Source: Rhodobacterales bacterium (lineage in GTDB: Bacteria > Pseudomonadota > Alphaproteobacteria > Rhodobacterales > Rhodobacteraceae). Taken from it: a stretch of DNA of 48,008 nt. The notes beneath the pieces were generated by a model. The model was given only the letters and a program-made list of their open reading frames with translations. It was not told the origin of the DNA and ran no database searches. This document shows, piece after piece, positions 33,322-42,567 of this stretch; position 1 is the stretch's first letter; the number at the start of each line of letters is the position of its first letter. A program made the translations under genes and the position numbers. Location of the stretch: positions 1 through 48,008 of the forward strand of contig PDOZ01000039.1 in NCBI GenBank assembly GCA_002747325.1. Direction: 5' to 3'.

Positions 33322-36068
33322 CAGGCCACCGCCCGTTTCGCGCCCTCGGCGATGGCAGCGCGCAGCTTGGCTTCCAGAGCATCGCGTTTTGCCTGATCGT
33401 GTAGTTTCAAGCCGAAAATATCCTTGACGTAGAACGTATCCACCACCTGCTCCCCATAGGTTGCAATAACCGCAGATACGATAGAAACGTGGCTGTCGGC
33501 AAGGGTGCGGGTCAGGTCATAAAGCAGGCCGGGTCGGTCGCGGGTATCGACTTCGATCAGGGTGCAAATGTCGGAGCCCTCATTGTCGAAGGTGATCTCG
33601 GTTTTGACCCGGAAGGCGCGCTCGCGTTTCTTTAGCCGGTCGCGGTCGCGCATGGCATCGCGGGGCAGGACTTCGCCGGCGAGGATCTTGTGGATCATGT
33701 CCTCAAGGCGCTTGAGTTTGCCCTCTTCAAAGGGGCGGCCCTCATGGTCCTGCACCCAGAAAACCGGCGTGGCGTAGCCATCCTTGCTGGTATAGGTGCG
33801 CGCGTCGACCACATTGGCCCCGACCAGCGCCAGCGCGCCCGCAAGGCGGGAGAAAATCCCCGGATGGTCGGCCAGCGCGAAGGCGGCGCGGGTGGCATCG
33901 CGGGAAGGGTCGCCCTCAAGGTCGATGCGCACCTCGCCCGCGTCGATGTCGCGCAACAGACGGGCAAAAACAAGGTGTTCGGCGGTGGAAAGCCCCTGCC
34001 AATAGGCGTCATAATGCCGCCCGACCTCTTGGCGGACGGCCTTTTTGTCCCAGTCCTCAAGGGCGCCGCGCAGCGCCTTGCGCGCATCCTGTGCCCGGTT
34101 CTCTGCCGCCAGCGCCTCGATCCCGTCTTCCAGCGCGATTTTGGTCTGCACATAGAGTTCGCGCAGCAGCATGGCCTTCCAGTTGTTCCACACATTCGGT
34201 CCAACGCCGCGAATATCGCAGACCGTCAGCACCAGCAGCAGGTTGAGCCGCTTCTGCGTGCCCACCGCTTTTGCAAAACCGCGCACCGTGCGCGGGTCGG
34301 ACAGGTCGCGCTTCTGCGCTACATCCGACAGCAGCAAATGGTTGCGCACCAGCCATTCGACGGTCGCGCATTCCTTCTTTTTCAGCCCCAGCCGCGGCGC
34401 GACTTTGCGCGCGATGCGGGCGCCGACAATCGAATGGTCCTCTTTGCGTCCCTTGCCGATGTCGTGCAGCAACAGCGCGACATACAGCACCTTGCGGTTC
34501 ACCCCTTCGGTCAGGATCTGGCTCGAAACCGGCAGGTCGTCTTCCCGCTCGCCGCGCTCGATTTCGGCCAGCGCTGAGATCACCTGAATCGTGTGTTCGT
34601 CGACCGTGTAGCTGTGATACATATTGAACTGCATCATCGCCACGACCGGCTCAAATTCCGGGATAAAGGCCGACAGCACCCCCAGCTCGTTCATCCGCCG
34701 CAATGCGCGCGCCGGGTTGCCGTGTTTGAGCAAAGTGTCGAGGAAAATCCGCACCGCTTCGCGGTTGTGGCGCATGTCTTCGTCGATGAGGTCCAGATGG
34801 GCGGAGAGGGTGCGCATGGCTTGCGGGTGGATCAGCAGTCCGGTGCGCATCCCCTCTTCGAAAATGCGCAAGAGGTTGAGCGGGTCGGCGAGGAAGTCTG
34901 CCTCATTGGCGAAGGTCAGCCGTCCGCCCACGGCCTTGAAACCGGGCTTCAGGCGGCGCCGTTTGGGGCCGGGCAGGTCCGGGGCGCGTTTGACATGCGC
35001 CTCTTCCAGTGCGGTGAGAAAAATGCGGGTCAGGTCACCGACGCCGGTGGCATGGCGGAAATAATCCTGCATGAAATGCTCGACCGCCCGCCGCCCGCCC
35101 GCGTCTTTATACTTCATGCGCTCGGCCACCTCGACTTGCAGGTCAAAGGTCAGCTTGTCGACCGCCCGCCCGGTGATCAGGTGCATCTGACAGCGCACGG
35201 CCCAGAGAAATTCCGACGCGGCGCGGAACCGTTCGTATTCCTCCGGCGTGAACACGCCCAGCCCCACCAACTCGGCGGAGCGTTCAACCCGGTGCAGGTA
35301 TTTCGCTACCCAGTAGAGCGTTTGCAGGTCGCGCAGCCCGCCTTTGCCCTCTTTGACATTGGGTTCGACGACGTAACGCTGACCCTGTTTGCGGTGCCGC
35401 ACGTCGCGTTCCGCCAGTTTGGCCTCGATGAAATCCGGTGCCGTATCGTTGAACAGCCGGGTCCAGAGCGCTTCGGTCAGTTCATGGGGCAGGTCCGGGT
35501 CGCCGCAGATCGGGCGTTGTTCGAGCAGCGCGGTGCGGATGGTGTAATCCTCGCGCCCGAGCCGGAGGCAATCGTCGATGCTGCGGGTGGCATATCCGAC
35601 TTTCAGCTTCAGATCCCAGAGCATGTATAACATGCTCTCGACCACGCTTTCGGCCCAGGCGGTCGTTTTGTAAGGGGTCAGAAATAGCAGGTCGACATCG
35701 GAATGCGGCGCCATTTCAAAACGCCCGTAACCGCCAACGGCGAAGACGGCGAGGCGCTCGCCAGCGGTGGGAGCGTTGATCGGGTGCAGGTGGGTGATGG
35801 TGGTCTCAAAGGCGGTGCGGATGACTTCGTCGGTAAGCCAGGCATAGGCGCGGATGGCCGGGTGGGCGTCGCGCGGGGTTTGGGCGAGGCGATCCGCGAT
35901 GACCTTGCGCCCCGCCGCCAGCGCCTCTTTCAGCGCGGCGACGGTGGCGTTGCGAATATCCGCCGGACTTTTGGCCGTGGCCACCGCCGCGTCGATGCGG
36001 GTGCGCACGGCACCTGCATCGAAAATCTCTTCCGCGCCGGCAATGAGATGTTCGGGCGGAAGCGACAC
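33321..36068 (-). CDS. glnD: PII uridylyltransferase/uridylyl-removing enzyme
   Basis: This 915-residue bifunctional nitrogen sensor modifies PII proteins. The nucleotidyltransferase motif VGGYGRFEMAPHSDVDLLFL is at residues 111-130. The HD domain shows LLHDIGKGRKEDHS in mid-protein, and two ACT domains lie at the C-terminus (DHPGIFSRLAGALALVGA and DRPGLLYDLTRTLADSHV) for glutamine sensing. The start is a GTG at 36068, directly after the TAA of the upstream lipoprotein gene, so translation is likely coupled. Confidence 0.97.
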   Translation of the reverse strand: MSLPPEHLIAGAEEIFDAGAVRTRIDAAVATAKSPADIRNATVAALKEALAAGRKVIADRLAQTPRDAHPAIRAYAWLTDEVIRTAFETTITHLHPINAPTAGERLAVFAVGGYGRFEMAPHSDVDLLFLTPYKTTAWAESVVESMLYMLWDLKLKVGYATRSIDDCLRLGREDYTIRTALLEQRPICGDPDLPHELTEALWTRLFNDTAPDFIEAKLAERDVRHRKQGQRYVVEPNVKEGKGGLRDLQTLYWVAKYLHRVERSAELVGLGVFTPEEYERFRAASEFLWAVRCQMHLITGRAVDKLTFDLQVEVAERMKYKDAGGRRAVEHFMQDYFRHATGVGDLTRIFLTALEEAHVKRAPDLPGPKRRRLKPGFKAVGGRLTFANEADFLADPLNLLRIFEEGMRTGLLIHPQAMRTLSAHLDLIDEDMRHNREAVRIFLDTLLKHGNPARALRRMNELGVLSAFIPEFEPVVAMMQFNMYHSYTVDEHTIQVISALAEIERGEREDDLPVSSQILTEGVNRKVLYVALLLHDIGKGRKEDHSIVGARIARKVAPRLGLKKKECATVEWLVRNHLLLSDVAQKRDLSDPRTVRGFAKAVGTQKRLNLLLVLTVCDIRGVGPNVWNNWKAMLLRELYVQTKIALEDGIEALAAENRAQDARKALRGALEDWDKKAVRQEVGRHYDAYWQGLSTAEHLVFARLLRDIDAGEVRIDLEGDPSRDATRAAFALADHPGIFSRLAGALALVGANVVDARTYTSKDGYATPVFWVQDHEGRPFEEGKLKRLEDMIHKILAGEVLPRDAMRDRDRLKKRERAFRVKTEITFDNEGSDICTLIEVDTRDRPGLLYDLTRTLADSHVSIVSAVIATYGEQVVDTFYVKDIFGLKLHDQAKRDALEAKLRAAIAEGAKRAVA

Positions 36069-37250
36069 TTAGTTTCCGGCCCCACCGCCAAAGCTGCGCG
36101 GCGCGGCGTCGATGATGACGATCTGCTGGTTTTGGATCTGTGCGACGGCCAGTGCGCGTTGGTTGGTGCCGTCGCCGCGCAGGCGGAACACGCCGTTGAC
36201 CCCGGCAAAGCCCTGCGGTTGGGTCAGCGCTGCGCCGGTCAGCGCATCGGCCTTGCCCGCTTTGACCAGCGCACCAATGGCGGCGATCCCGTCATAGGCC
36301 AGCCCCGCGATGGCGTGGGGCGCGGCGCCGTAGGTGGCGAGGTAGCGCTGCTGGAACTGTTCGGCCAGAGACGGGTCCGGCAGGGCGAACCAGCCGCCTT
36401 GCAGGCCGGGCAGGGAGCGCGCGGAAACCGGCACGTCCCAGCGTTGCAGGCCAATGAACTGCGCATCCGTCGGCTTGACGCCGTTCTCCGGCAGAAGCCC
36501 TGCGAGGAAGGGGATGGCGCCGTCGGTGCCGGAGGTCAGGAACACGGATTTCGCCCCGCTGTTGCGAAGGGCGCTGGAGACTTTCGGCACTGCGTTGATC
36601 ACGCCGGTTTGCGACATTTCAAACGGCACTTCCGCAACAATGCGCGCGCCCGGCGTGATGGCCACGGCGCGGTTGATGGCGCTGAGACCGGCCATTTCCG
36701 CCGGGTTCTTGCCATGCACGACGACCAGATCGCCTTTCCCCTGCGCGGCGGCAAAGCGCACGAGGCGGTTGGCGGTGTTCTGGAAGGTGGAGCCGAGGAC
36801 AAAGACATTGCCGCCTGCGACTTCCGGGTTGTTGGTAAAGGCCAGCACATTGACGCCGGACGATGCGGCAGCGACCCCGGCGGCGGCGGCGTTGCCCCCG
36901 TAAACCGGGCCGAGAATGATCTTCGCCCCGTCGCGCACGGCCTGCTGGGTAACAGTGGTGGTCTGTGCGGCGTTGCCGGCGGTGTTGTAAACCCGCAGGT
37001 CGATATTGACCCCGGAAAGCTCGCGCATGGCGAGGCGGGCGGCATTTTCCAGCGAGGTGGCAAGCGCCTGATCGCCCGCATTGCCCGACCCGCCGGGCAC
37101 CAGAAGCGCGACCGGCACCGGGCGCTTCGTGTCGATTCGCGGCCCGCCGCCACCCATGTTGAAATCGCCACAGGAGGCGAGGAACAGCATCCCCAGCAGG
37201 GCCAAGACAACGCCAGACAGGCGGCGCATCCGGTTAAAAACATCAAACAT
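36069..37250 (-). CDS. LpoA-like periplasmic-binding-fold lipoprotein (PBP activator-like)
   Basis: This 393-residue protein has a lipoprotein signal ending LLGMLFLASCGDF with acyl-Cys27, followed by a two-lobed type-I periplasmic-binding fold (VALLVPGGSGNAGDQALATSLENAARLA, ILGPVYGGNAAA, GLAYDGIAAIGALVK). Enterobacterial LpoA, the activator of PBP1A, has this fold in its C-terminal half and is encoded divergently from rsmI beside yraN. The same divergent rsmI-yraN pair is present here, which supports an LpoA-related role. The N-terminal TPR part of enteric LpoA is missing. The ATG at 37250 follows AGAGGA; a second is at 37229. Confidence 0.85.
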   Translation of the reverse strand: MFDVFNRMRRLSGVVLALLGMLFLASCGDFNMGGGGPRIDTKRPVPVALLVPGGSGNAGDQALATSLENAARLAMRELSGVNIDLRVYNTAGNAAQTTTVTQQAVRDGAKIILGPVYGGNAAAAGVAAASSGVNVLAFTNNPEVAGGNVFVLGSTFQNTANRLVRFAAAQGKGDLVVVHGKNPAEMAGLSAINRAVAITPGARIVAEVPFEMSQTGVINAVPKVSSALRNSGAKSVFLTSGTDGAIPFLAGLLPENGVKPTDAQFIGLQRWDVPVSARSLPGLQGGWFALPDPSLAEQFQQRYLATYGAAPHAIAGLAYDGIAAIGALVKAGKADALTGAALTQPQGFAGVNGVFRLRGDGTNQRALAVAQIQNQQIVIIDAAPRSFGGGAGN

Positions 37251-37391
37251 GCAAAAATCCTCTTTTTCTCGCGGGCAATCTCGCACAAACTGACGCGCGG
37301 GCACCGTATCTTGGCTCGTAGCAAGGGGCACTCGGGCGGATTCGCCCCGGCCTTTGGTGCATAATAAACGCAAGCGTTGGCAGGTCTAGTG

Positions 37392-38246
37392 GTGAATATC
37401 TCGGAAACCAAATTGGAGGCGGGTCTGTATCTCGTGGCGACGCCGATCGGCAATGCGCGCGATATCACCCTGAGAGCGCTGGATATTCTGGCGTCAGTGG
37501 ATGTGATTGCGGCGGAGGATACCCGCACGGCGCGTAAATTATGTGACCTGCATGGAGTGAAGATCGGCAATCGCCCGCTTATCGCCTATCACGATCATTC
37601 CGGTGAGAAGGGCAGGGCGGGGCTGCTGAAACTTTTGGGCGAAGGCAAATCGCTGGCCTATGTGAGCGAAGCGGGCACGCCGCTGGTCTCCGATCCGGGC
37701 TATGCGCTGGCCCGAGAAGCGGGCGCGGCAGGATACCTCGTGACCAGCGCACCGGGGCCATCGGCGGCGCTGGCAGCGCTGAGCCTGTCCGGCCTGCCCT
37801 CCGACCGCTTCCTCTTTGCTGGCTTTGCGCCCAGCGGCGCATCGGCGCGGCGTAAATGGCTGACTGACCTGCTGCAATGCCCGGCGACCCTGATCGTCTA
37901 CGAAAGCCCGAAACGACTGGTGGCCCTGCTGGACGATCTGGCGGAAATTGGCGGCGAAACCCGGCGCGCGGCGATCTGCCGGGAACTGACCAAGAAGTTT
38001 GAGGAAGTGCGCCGGGGAGAGGTGGGCGACCTGCGGCGGGGATTGGAGGAAGACCCGGTGCGCGGAGAAGTGGTGTTGTTGGTGGAATACCAAAAGCCGG
38101 AAATGACGCCGGAAGAGGTGGATCAAGCCATTGAAAACGCACTGAAAACCATGCGTGTAAAAGATGCAGCGAAAGCGGTTTCGGAAGCGATCGGCCTGCC
38201 TAAACGCGAGATTTACCAACGCGCCTTGCAACTTTCTGGCCGCTGA
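37392..38246 (+). CDS. rsmI: 16S rRNA (cytidine-1402-2'-O)-methyltransferase
   Basis: This methyltransferase of about 284 residues has the tetrapyrrole-methylase fold. It shows LYLVATPIGNARDITLRALDIL at the N-terminus, EDTRTARKLCDLHG, and VSEAGTPLVSDPGYAL with the AdoMet loop. A GTG at 37392 preceded by GGCAGG is chosen; GTG 37389 and TTG 37377 are also in frame. It is divergent from the LpoA-like gene and followed by yraN after 59 bases. Confidence 0.95.
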   Translation: MNISETKLEAGLYLVATPIGNARDITLRALDILASVDVIAAEDTRTARKLCDLHGVKIGNRPLIAYHDHSGEKGRAGLLKLLGEGKSLAYVSEAGTPLVSDPGYALAREAGAAGYLVTSAPGPSAALAALSLSGLPSDRFLFAGFAPSGASARRKWLTDLLQCPATLIVYESPKRLVALLDDLAEIGGETRRAAICRELTKKFEEVRRGEVGDLRRGLEEDPVRGEVVLLVEYQKPEMTPEEVDQAIENALKTMRVKDAAKAVSEAIGLPKREIYQRALQLSGR

Positions 38247-38305
38247 TAACGCTCTGTTAACACTTCGCGTTTATAGTGTCTGCGAATCCAATGCCGGAGG
38301 CCGAA

Positions 38306-38656
38306 ATGAGCGGGTTGATTTCTTATCTGAATGGCAAAGCTGCCGAAGACAATGTGGAAGCGGAATATGGTCGGCGCGGCATGGATTCGGAGCGCAAGCG
38401 GTTTCGCGGCGGGGGCGGCGAGATTGATCTGATTTTGCGTGATGGCGAAGGTTTTGTTTTTGTTGAAGTGAAGCGCGCGCGTGATTTTGCCCGTGCTGCT
38501 GCGCGCCTGTCCATGGCGCAGTTTTCGCGCATTCAACGTGCGGCGCTGGCTTTTGTCGCCAATCAACCGAAGGGGATGTTAACCGAAATGCGTTTTGATC
38601 TGGCGCTTGTGGACGAGGCCGGGCGCTGCAAAATCATTGAAAACGTGATGGCCTGA
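38306..38656 (+). CDS. yraN: YraN/UPF0102 family endonuclease-like protein
   Basis: This 116-residue protein has the UPF0102 core: [13 protein letters not shown], then [27 protein letters not shown], matching the D-(E/x)-K pattern of Holliday-junction resolvase-like nucleases. Biochemical function is unproven. The ATG at 38306 is preceded by CGGAGGCCG. A TATAGT lies 29 bases upstream but has no clear -35. Its position after rsmI is conserved in many proteobacteria. Confidence 0.9.
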   Translation: MSGLISYLNGKAAEDNVEAEYGRRGMDSERKRFRGGGGEIDLILRDGEGFVFVEVKRARDFARAAARLSMAQFSRIQRAALAFVANQPKGMLTEMRFDLALVDEAGRCKIIENVMA

Positions 38657-38672
38657 AACTTGCCAATCCGGC

Positions 38673-38701
38673 TTGCGCTTGCCATGTATCGTTCCCAGTA
38701 T
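38673..38701 (+). promoter_or_regulatory. possible gshB promoter
   Basis: TTGCGC (38673-38678), a 17-base spacer and CAGTAT (38696-38701) precede the gshB start by 26 bases. Match quality is moderate. Confidence 0.3.
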
Positions 38702-38727
38702 CGTCAGAGCAATTTCGGGAGCAGGAT

Positions 38728-39663
38728 ATGCGCGTCGCTTTTCAGATGGATCCGATTCAGAACGTAGATATTGATGCGGATTCGTCCTTCCGGCTGGCCG
38801 AAGAAGCGCAAGCACGCGGGCACAGTCTGTTTTATTACACGCCGGACCGGTTGTATTTCGAAGCGGGTGCGGTGCGGGCCGTTGGGCACTCGATGCACCT
38901 GCGTCGCGAAGTGGGCAATCATGTGACGCTCGGACCGGAAGAGGACGTGTCGCTCACCGATTTTGATGTCATCTGGCTGCGTCAGGATCCACCCTTCGAC
39001 ATGGGCTATATTACCTCGACCCATCTGCTCGATATGGTGCATCCCGAAACGCTGGTGGTGAACGATCCGTTTTGGGTGCGCAATTACCCGGAAAAACTGC
39101 TGGTTCTTGCGTTCCCGGACCTCACCCCGCCCACCATGATCGCCCGCGATCTCGATACTCTGCGCCGTTTCAAGCAGCAACATGGTGACATCATCCTGAA
39201 ACCGCTGTACGGCAATGGCGGCGCCGGGGTGTTTCGCCTGACCGAAGACGATCGCAACATCGCTTCCCTGCATGAGCTGTTCACCGGCATTAACAACGAA
39301 CCACTCATCGCGCAGAAATTCCTCCCCGATGTATCTGCCGGAGATAAAAGGATTATTTTGGTGGACGGCGAGCCAGTCGGGGCCATCAATCGCGTGCCCG
39401 CACCGGGCGAAACCCGCTCCAACATGCATGTCGGCGGCAGGCCAGAGCCGGTGGAGCTCAGTGCGCGGGACAAAGATATTTGCGCCGCCATCGGCCCGCT
39501 TCTGCGTGAAAAAGGGCAGGTATTCGTCGGGATCGACGTCATCGGTGACTGGCTCACCGAGATCAATGTCACTTCCCCAACCGGCATTCAGGAACTTGAA
39601 CGATTTGACGGCGTCAATATCGCTGCAAAAATCTGGCAGGCGATTGAAGCCAAACGTAGATAG
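38728..39663 (+). CDS. gshB: glutathione synthetase
   Basis: This 311-residue ATP-grasp enzyme joins gamma-glutamylcysteine and glycine. The N-terminus [21 protein letters not shown] is typical. The ATP-binding loop is [15 protein letters not shown], and the C-terminal [21 protein letters not shown] holds metal and substrate contacts. The ATG follows GGGAGCAGGAT. About 550 poorly coding bases follow. Confidence 0.97.
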   Translation: MRVAFQMDPIQNVDIDADSSFRLAEEAQARGHSLFYYTPDRLYFEAGAVRAVGHSMHLRREVGNHVTLGPEEDVSLTDFDVIWLRQDPPFDMGYITSTHLLDMVHPETLVVNDPFWVRNYPEKLLVLAFPDLTPPTMIARDLDTLRRFKQQHGDIILKPLYGNGGAGVFRLTEDDRNIASLHELFTGINNEPLIAQKFLPDVSAGDKRIILVDGEPVGAINRVPAPGETRSNMHVGGRPEPVELSARDKDICAAIGPLLREKGQVFVGIDVIGDWLTEINVTSPTGIQELERFDGVNIAAKIWQAIEAKRR

Positions 39664-40217
39664 ATTTGGCTTTTACAAAGCGAGCCCGGTAATCAGGGAT
39701 TCCGTGCAATTCGGGGGGCATTCTTGACGGGTTTCAATGATACAGGCTTGATTGGCTGCTCTGCGAATTTGGTTTTGAATGGGGAAAGTGGGTTTTAATG
39801 ATCCGTTCAGACCGGCCATTCCGGGCATTGGCCAGAGGTCTTTTAGGTATATGTCTGGGCCCATTTCACTGGCCGCGCGGCTATCTATTGGTCTTTGGCG
39901 TGTGGATTTTGGCGCGGTTCGGCTTGGTGCGGGCCGTTTTGAGAAGGCAAGACTGCCAAACGGACTCACCCAAGGCACGCGGCGCTTGGATCGGCGGTTT
40001 CCATGTTTCGCAAAACAACACCTGCGCCCAGCCCAATCATTGCATCATGCACCCATTCAGTGCAGGCAATGATGCGAATGGCAATTCCAGTTGGTTTCGG
40101 TAAAGGTTCCTCTCCGACCGCCCGGAAAGACCACATCCGCCGCTCCAGAGGCACTCAACGTTCTTGTATTGCACAGGTTTTACGCCGCGCGTAGGCTGGC
40201 GCAAAAAGGGAGGGGTC
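39664..40217. other. 554-base stretch with no convincing gene
   Basis: Several short frames exist on both strands but none resembles a known family, and base composition appears lower in GC than the flanks. Two minus-strand frames overlap by 13 bases (40154-39966 and 39978-39673) and could be remnants of one broken gene. An inverted repeat ATCATTGC/GCAATGAT with a 22-base spacer lies near 40038-40075. The last part should hold the promoter of the acyltransferase-like gene. The region may be a decayed gene or an insertion scar. Confidence 0.4.
39798..40103 (+). CDS. doubtful small protein, 101 aa
   Basis: The frame starts at an ATG after a poor GGGGAAAG site. The first half has a hydrophobic stretch (YLLVFGVWILARFGLVRAVL) compatible with one membrane helix. 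The second half is polar and looks non-coding in composition. I recognise no family. It is listed only because no better gene occupies the stretch. Confidence 0.2.
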   Translation: MIRSDRPFRALARGLLGICLGPFHWPRGYLLVFGVWILARFGLVRAVLRRQDCQTDSPKARGAWIGGFHVSQNNTCAQPNHCIMHPFSAGNDANGNSSWFR

Positions 40218-41123
40218 ATGTTTGCTTCAAAACGCCCGGACGGGCAGCGGGTGGTTCGGGCGCCGAATGTGCGCCTGTTCATGCCGTTGTTCATGCTGCG
40301 CCGCAACGAGTCCGCGGTGTATTTTGAGCAGGACATCGACGTTACGGAGGTCGATGCCTACCTGAAGCGGTGGAATGCCGGGGACCGTCCGAGGTTGCGC
40401 GAAATTCACCTGTTTCTGGCCGCTGCGGCGCGGGTGTTGCACGACCGTCCGCGCCTCAATCGCTTCATCGCCGGGCGCAGGCTGTATCAGCGCGAGCATA
40501 TCGACATCTCGATTTCAGTGCTGAAAGCCAAGAAGGACGACGCGCAGTTAACCGTGGTGAAACAGCGTTTTGATGGCACGGTCGGGTTGGTTGAGACCCG
40601 CGCCCGCACGGAGGAGATTTTGCGTACCGGACGCGGGCAGGAGCAGACCCACTCCGAGCGTGAAATGGCGCTTCTGTCTTATCTGCCGCGCTGGATCGTG
40701 CCGCTGTTGGTCAAGCTGCAACGCTTTGCAGAATACATCAATATTTTCCCCCGGTCGCTGGTCGATAACGATCCGCTTTACGCCTCGCTTATGATCTCGC
40801 ATCTCGGCACGATTGGCATCAACGCCGCGTATCACCATCTCTACGAACATGGCACGATCCCGATTTTTGTCACCATCGGCAAGCGGCGGATGAAGCCGGT
40901 GGTGATGGCGGACGGGTCCATTGAGGCGCGGCCCATTGTTACCGCCCGTTACGCTTTCGATGAGCGCATCGCCGACGGGTTTTACGCCGCGCGCGCGATT
41001 GATTTGGTGCAGAAGTTTATGGAAAATCCGTGGCTTCTGGAGGTCGAGGCGGATAACGGGCCGGGCGGGCCTAATCAGTCCGCAATCGAGAGAAGGAGTT
41101 CCGTCAGCGCTTCCGGGGCCTGA
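40218..41123 (+). CDS. 2-oxoacid dehydrogenase acyltransferase (E2/CAT) fold protein, catalytic His replaced
   Basis: This 301-residue protein has the E2 catalytic-domain fold but no lipoyl or peripheral-subunit-binding domain. The segments LREIHLFLAAAARVLHDRPRLNRFIAGRRLY and SLMISHLGTIGINAAYHHLYEHG match the acyltransferase core. The active motif DHRxxDG is present as DERIADG at 248-254. D253 and G254 remain, but E249 replaces the general-base histidine, so ordinary acyl transfer is unlikely. No E1 or E3 genes adjoin. The ATG at 40218 follows a GGGAGGGG site. The 3' end overlaps the convergent hydrolase gene by 49 bases. Confidence 0.8.
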   Translation: MFASKRPDGQRVVRAPNVRLFMPLFMLRRNESAVYFEQDIDVTEVDAYLKRWNAGDRPRLREIHLFLAAAARVLHDRPRLNRFIAGRRLYQREHIDISISVLKAKKDDAQLTVVKQRFDGTVGLVETRARTEEILRTGRGQEQTHSEREMALLSYLPRWIVPLLVKLQRFAEYINIFPRSLVDNDPLYASLMISHLGTIGINAAYHHLYEHGTIPIFVTIGKRRMKPVVMADGSIEARPIVTARYAFDERIADGFYAARAIDLVQKFMENPWLLEVEADNGPGGPNQSAIERRSSVSASGA

Positions 41124-41776
41124 AGATAGGGCGAATGGCCCCACGGGCGGCGGTGAATGTGCGTTTCCGGCAGGCCCGCCGCCATCATTTCCTGATGCTC
41201 TGGCGGGATGATGCGGTCGTTTTCGCACAGGATATAATGCGCTTCGATCTCAGGCACCGGGCCGGATACGGGCTGCGCCTGCGGGCGCATCGGTTGCGCG
41301 CCGATATGACGGCGGATGAAGTCGTGATCTTCTGCGTTGCCCTCCGGGAAGAGCAGGTCGGTAATGGCTTCATCGTTGAAAAAGAAGGATTTTTTGTCGT
41401 CTGAGAGTGTGATCGCGCGGGCGAGCGGTTGGCTTGGCGCGTCTTTCAGCATGTCGAGGAGGGAAGCGCCGGGGGCGGGGCGATAGGCGCAGAGGTAGAT
41501 GATTTTCTCGATATTGGCCGCACCCTGTGCCGCCGCTTCTGCTGCGGCGAAACCTCCGGCGGAATGGGCCACGATGACGCTGGGTTCCGTCAAGGCCCCG
41601 GCGACGGCGCGCCCATAAGCGGCGAGGTCTACCTCCGCCAGCGGCGTGTCGTCCGCGCCCTGTCCCGGCAGGTCAATCGCCGTTGCCCGCGCGCCGCGCG
41701 CTTCCAGTTCCGGGATCAGCCGCGACCAGGCCCAGGCGCCGTGGTTCGAGCCGTGAATCAAGAGAAAATGCGTCAT
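41075..41776 (-). CDS. alpha/beta hydrolase (methylesterase-like), 233 aa
   Basis: It begins MTHFLLIHGSNHGAWAWSRLIPEL, with the oxyanion HGS, and has nucleophile elbow VAHSAGGFA (S72), acid CENDRIIPP and histidine H214 in WGHSPYL. The sequence resembles the EstC/salicylate-methylesterase-like branch; the substrate is unknown. Its ATG overlaps the stop of the next hydrolase gene upstream (ATGA), forming a three-gene coupled run. It overlaps the convergent E2-like gene tail by 49 bases. Confidence 0.88.
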   Translation of the reverse strand: MTHFLLIHGSNHGAWAWSRLIPELEARGARATAIDLPGQGADDTPLAEVDLAAYGRAVAGALTEPSVIVAHSAGGFAAAEAAAQGAANIEKIIYLCAYRPAPGASLLDMLKDAPSQPLARAITLSDDKKSFFFNDEAITDLLFPEGNAEDHDFIRRHIGAQPMRPQAQPVSGPVPEIEAHYILCENDRIIPPEHQEMMAAGLPETHIHRRPWGHSPYLQAPEALTELLLSIAD

Positions 41777-42567
41777 GTCAGGTGTCCTGTTGCGTGCAGG
41801 AAATCCGCGATATGCGCGGCCATTTCCTGCGGTTGTTCGACCGGCGCCATATGCGCCGCGTTGCGGATCAGTTCAAACTGCGCGCCGGGGATCAGTTCCG
41901 CCACTTCACGCACCAGATCCGGCGGGGTGGAACCATCCTCGCTCCCGGCCATGACCAGCGTCGGCAGGCGTAGCCGCGCGGTGCTTTCGTAAAGGTCGGT
42001 CTCGCCGATGGCCTGCGCGCAGCCGATATAGCCCTCAAGGTCGGTGGCGCGGAAGCGTGCGCGGGCGGCGTCAACGAGGTCTGGCCGCTCCTTCCGGGTC
42101 GTCGCCGCGAACCAGCGCGTCATGTTGGCTTCCATCAGCGGCGAAATGCCGGAGAAGCGAATATCGGCGATGCGCGCGTCCCAGATCGCTGGCGTGCCGA
42201 TTTTCACCGCCGTGCCGGTGAGCAGCAAAACCCGCACCAGATCAAGCCGTTCCGCCGCTAATCCCTGCGCCACCATACCGCCCATTGACAGGCCCAGAAC
42301 CGCCGCTTCGCGCATGCCGAGCTTGTCCATCAGCCGCGCCACATCGGCCACCAAGTCGCCCATGTAATACGGCTCGTCCGGGGCGGGGCTTTCGCCATGT
42401 CCGCGTAAATCCGGCGCAATGATGCGCAGGCCGGGGGGCAGGGCGGCGATCAGATCGGCCCAGACGCTGCGGTCGGACCCCAAGGCGTGCAGCAGCACCA
42501 GCCCCGGCCCGTCCTGCGGTCCGGTTTCGTCATAGGCCAGCGAAATCTGCCCAAGATCCGGGATCAT
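41773..42567 (-). CDS. alpha/beta hydrolase (3-oxoadipate enol-lactonase-like), 264 aa
   Basis: It has the oxyanion-site LLHALGSDRSVW, the GHGES strand, nucleophile elbow GLSMGGMVA (S94), acid in GSEDGST and H239 in NAAHMAPVEQP. Overall it resembles PcaD. No other protocatechuate-pathway genes are present, so a true beta-ketoadipate role is doubtful. ATGA overlaps join it to both neighbouring hydrolase genes. Confidence 0.88.
   Translation of the reverse strand: MIPDLGQISLAYDETGPQDGPGLVLLHALGSDRSVWADLIAALPPGLRIIAPDLRGHGESPAPDEPYYMGDLVADVARLMDKLGMREAAVLGLSMGGMVAQGLAAERLDLVRVLLLTGTAVKIGTPAIWDARIADIRFSGISPLMEANMTRWFAATTRKERPDLVDAARARFRATDLEGYIGCAQAIGETDLYESTARLRLPTLVMAGSEDGSTPPDLVREVAELIPGAQFELIRNAAHMAPVEQPQEMAAHIADFLHATGHLT

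Noticed and set aside
35703..37364. A 553-codon plus-strand frame opposite glnD and the LpoA-like gene
   Set aside because: Both minus-strand genes are clear; the frame is a GC-driven shadow with no recognisable motifs.
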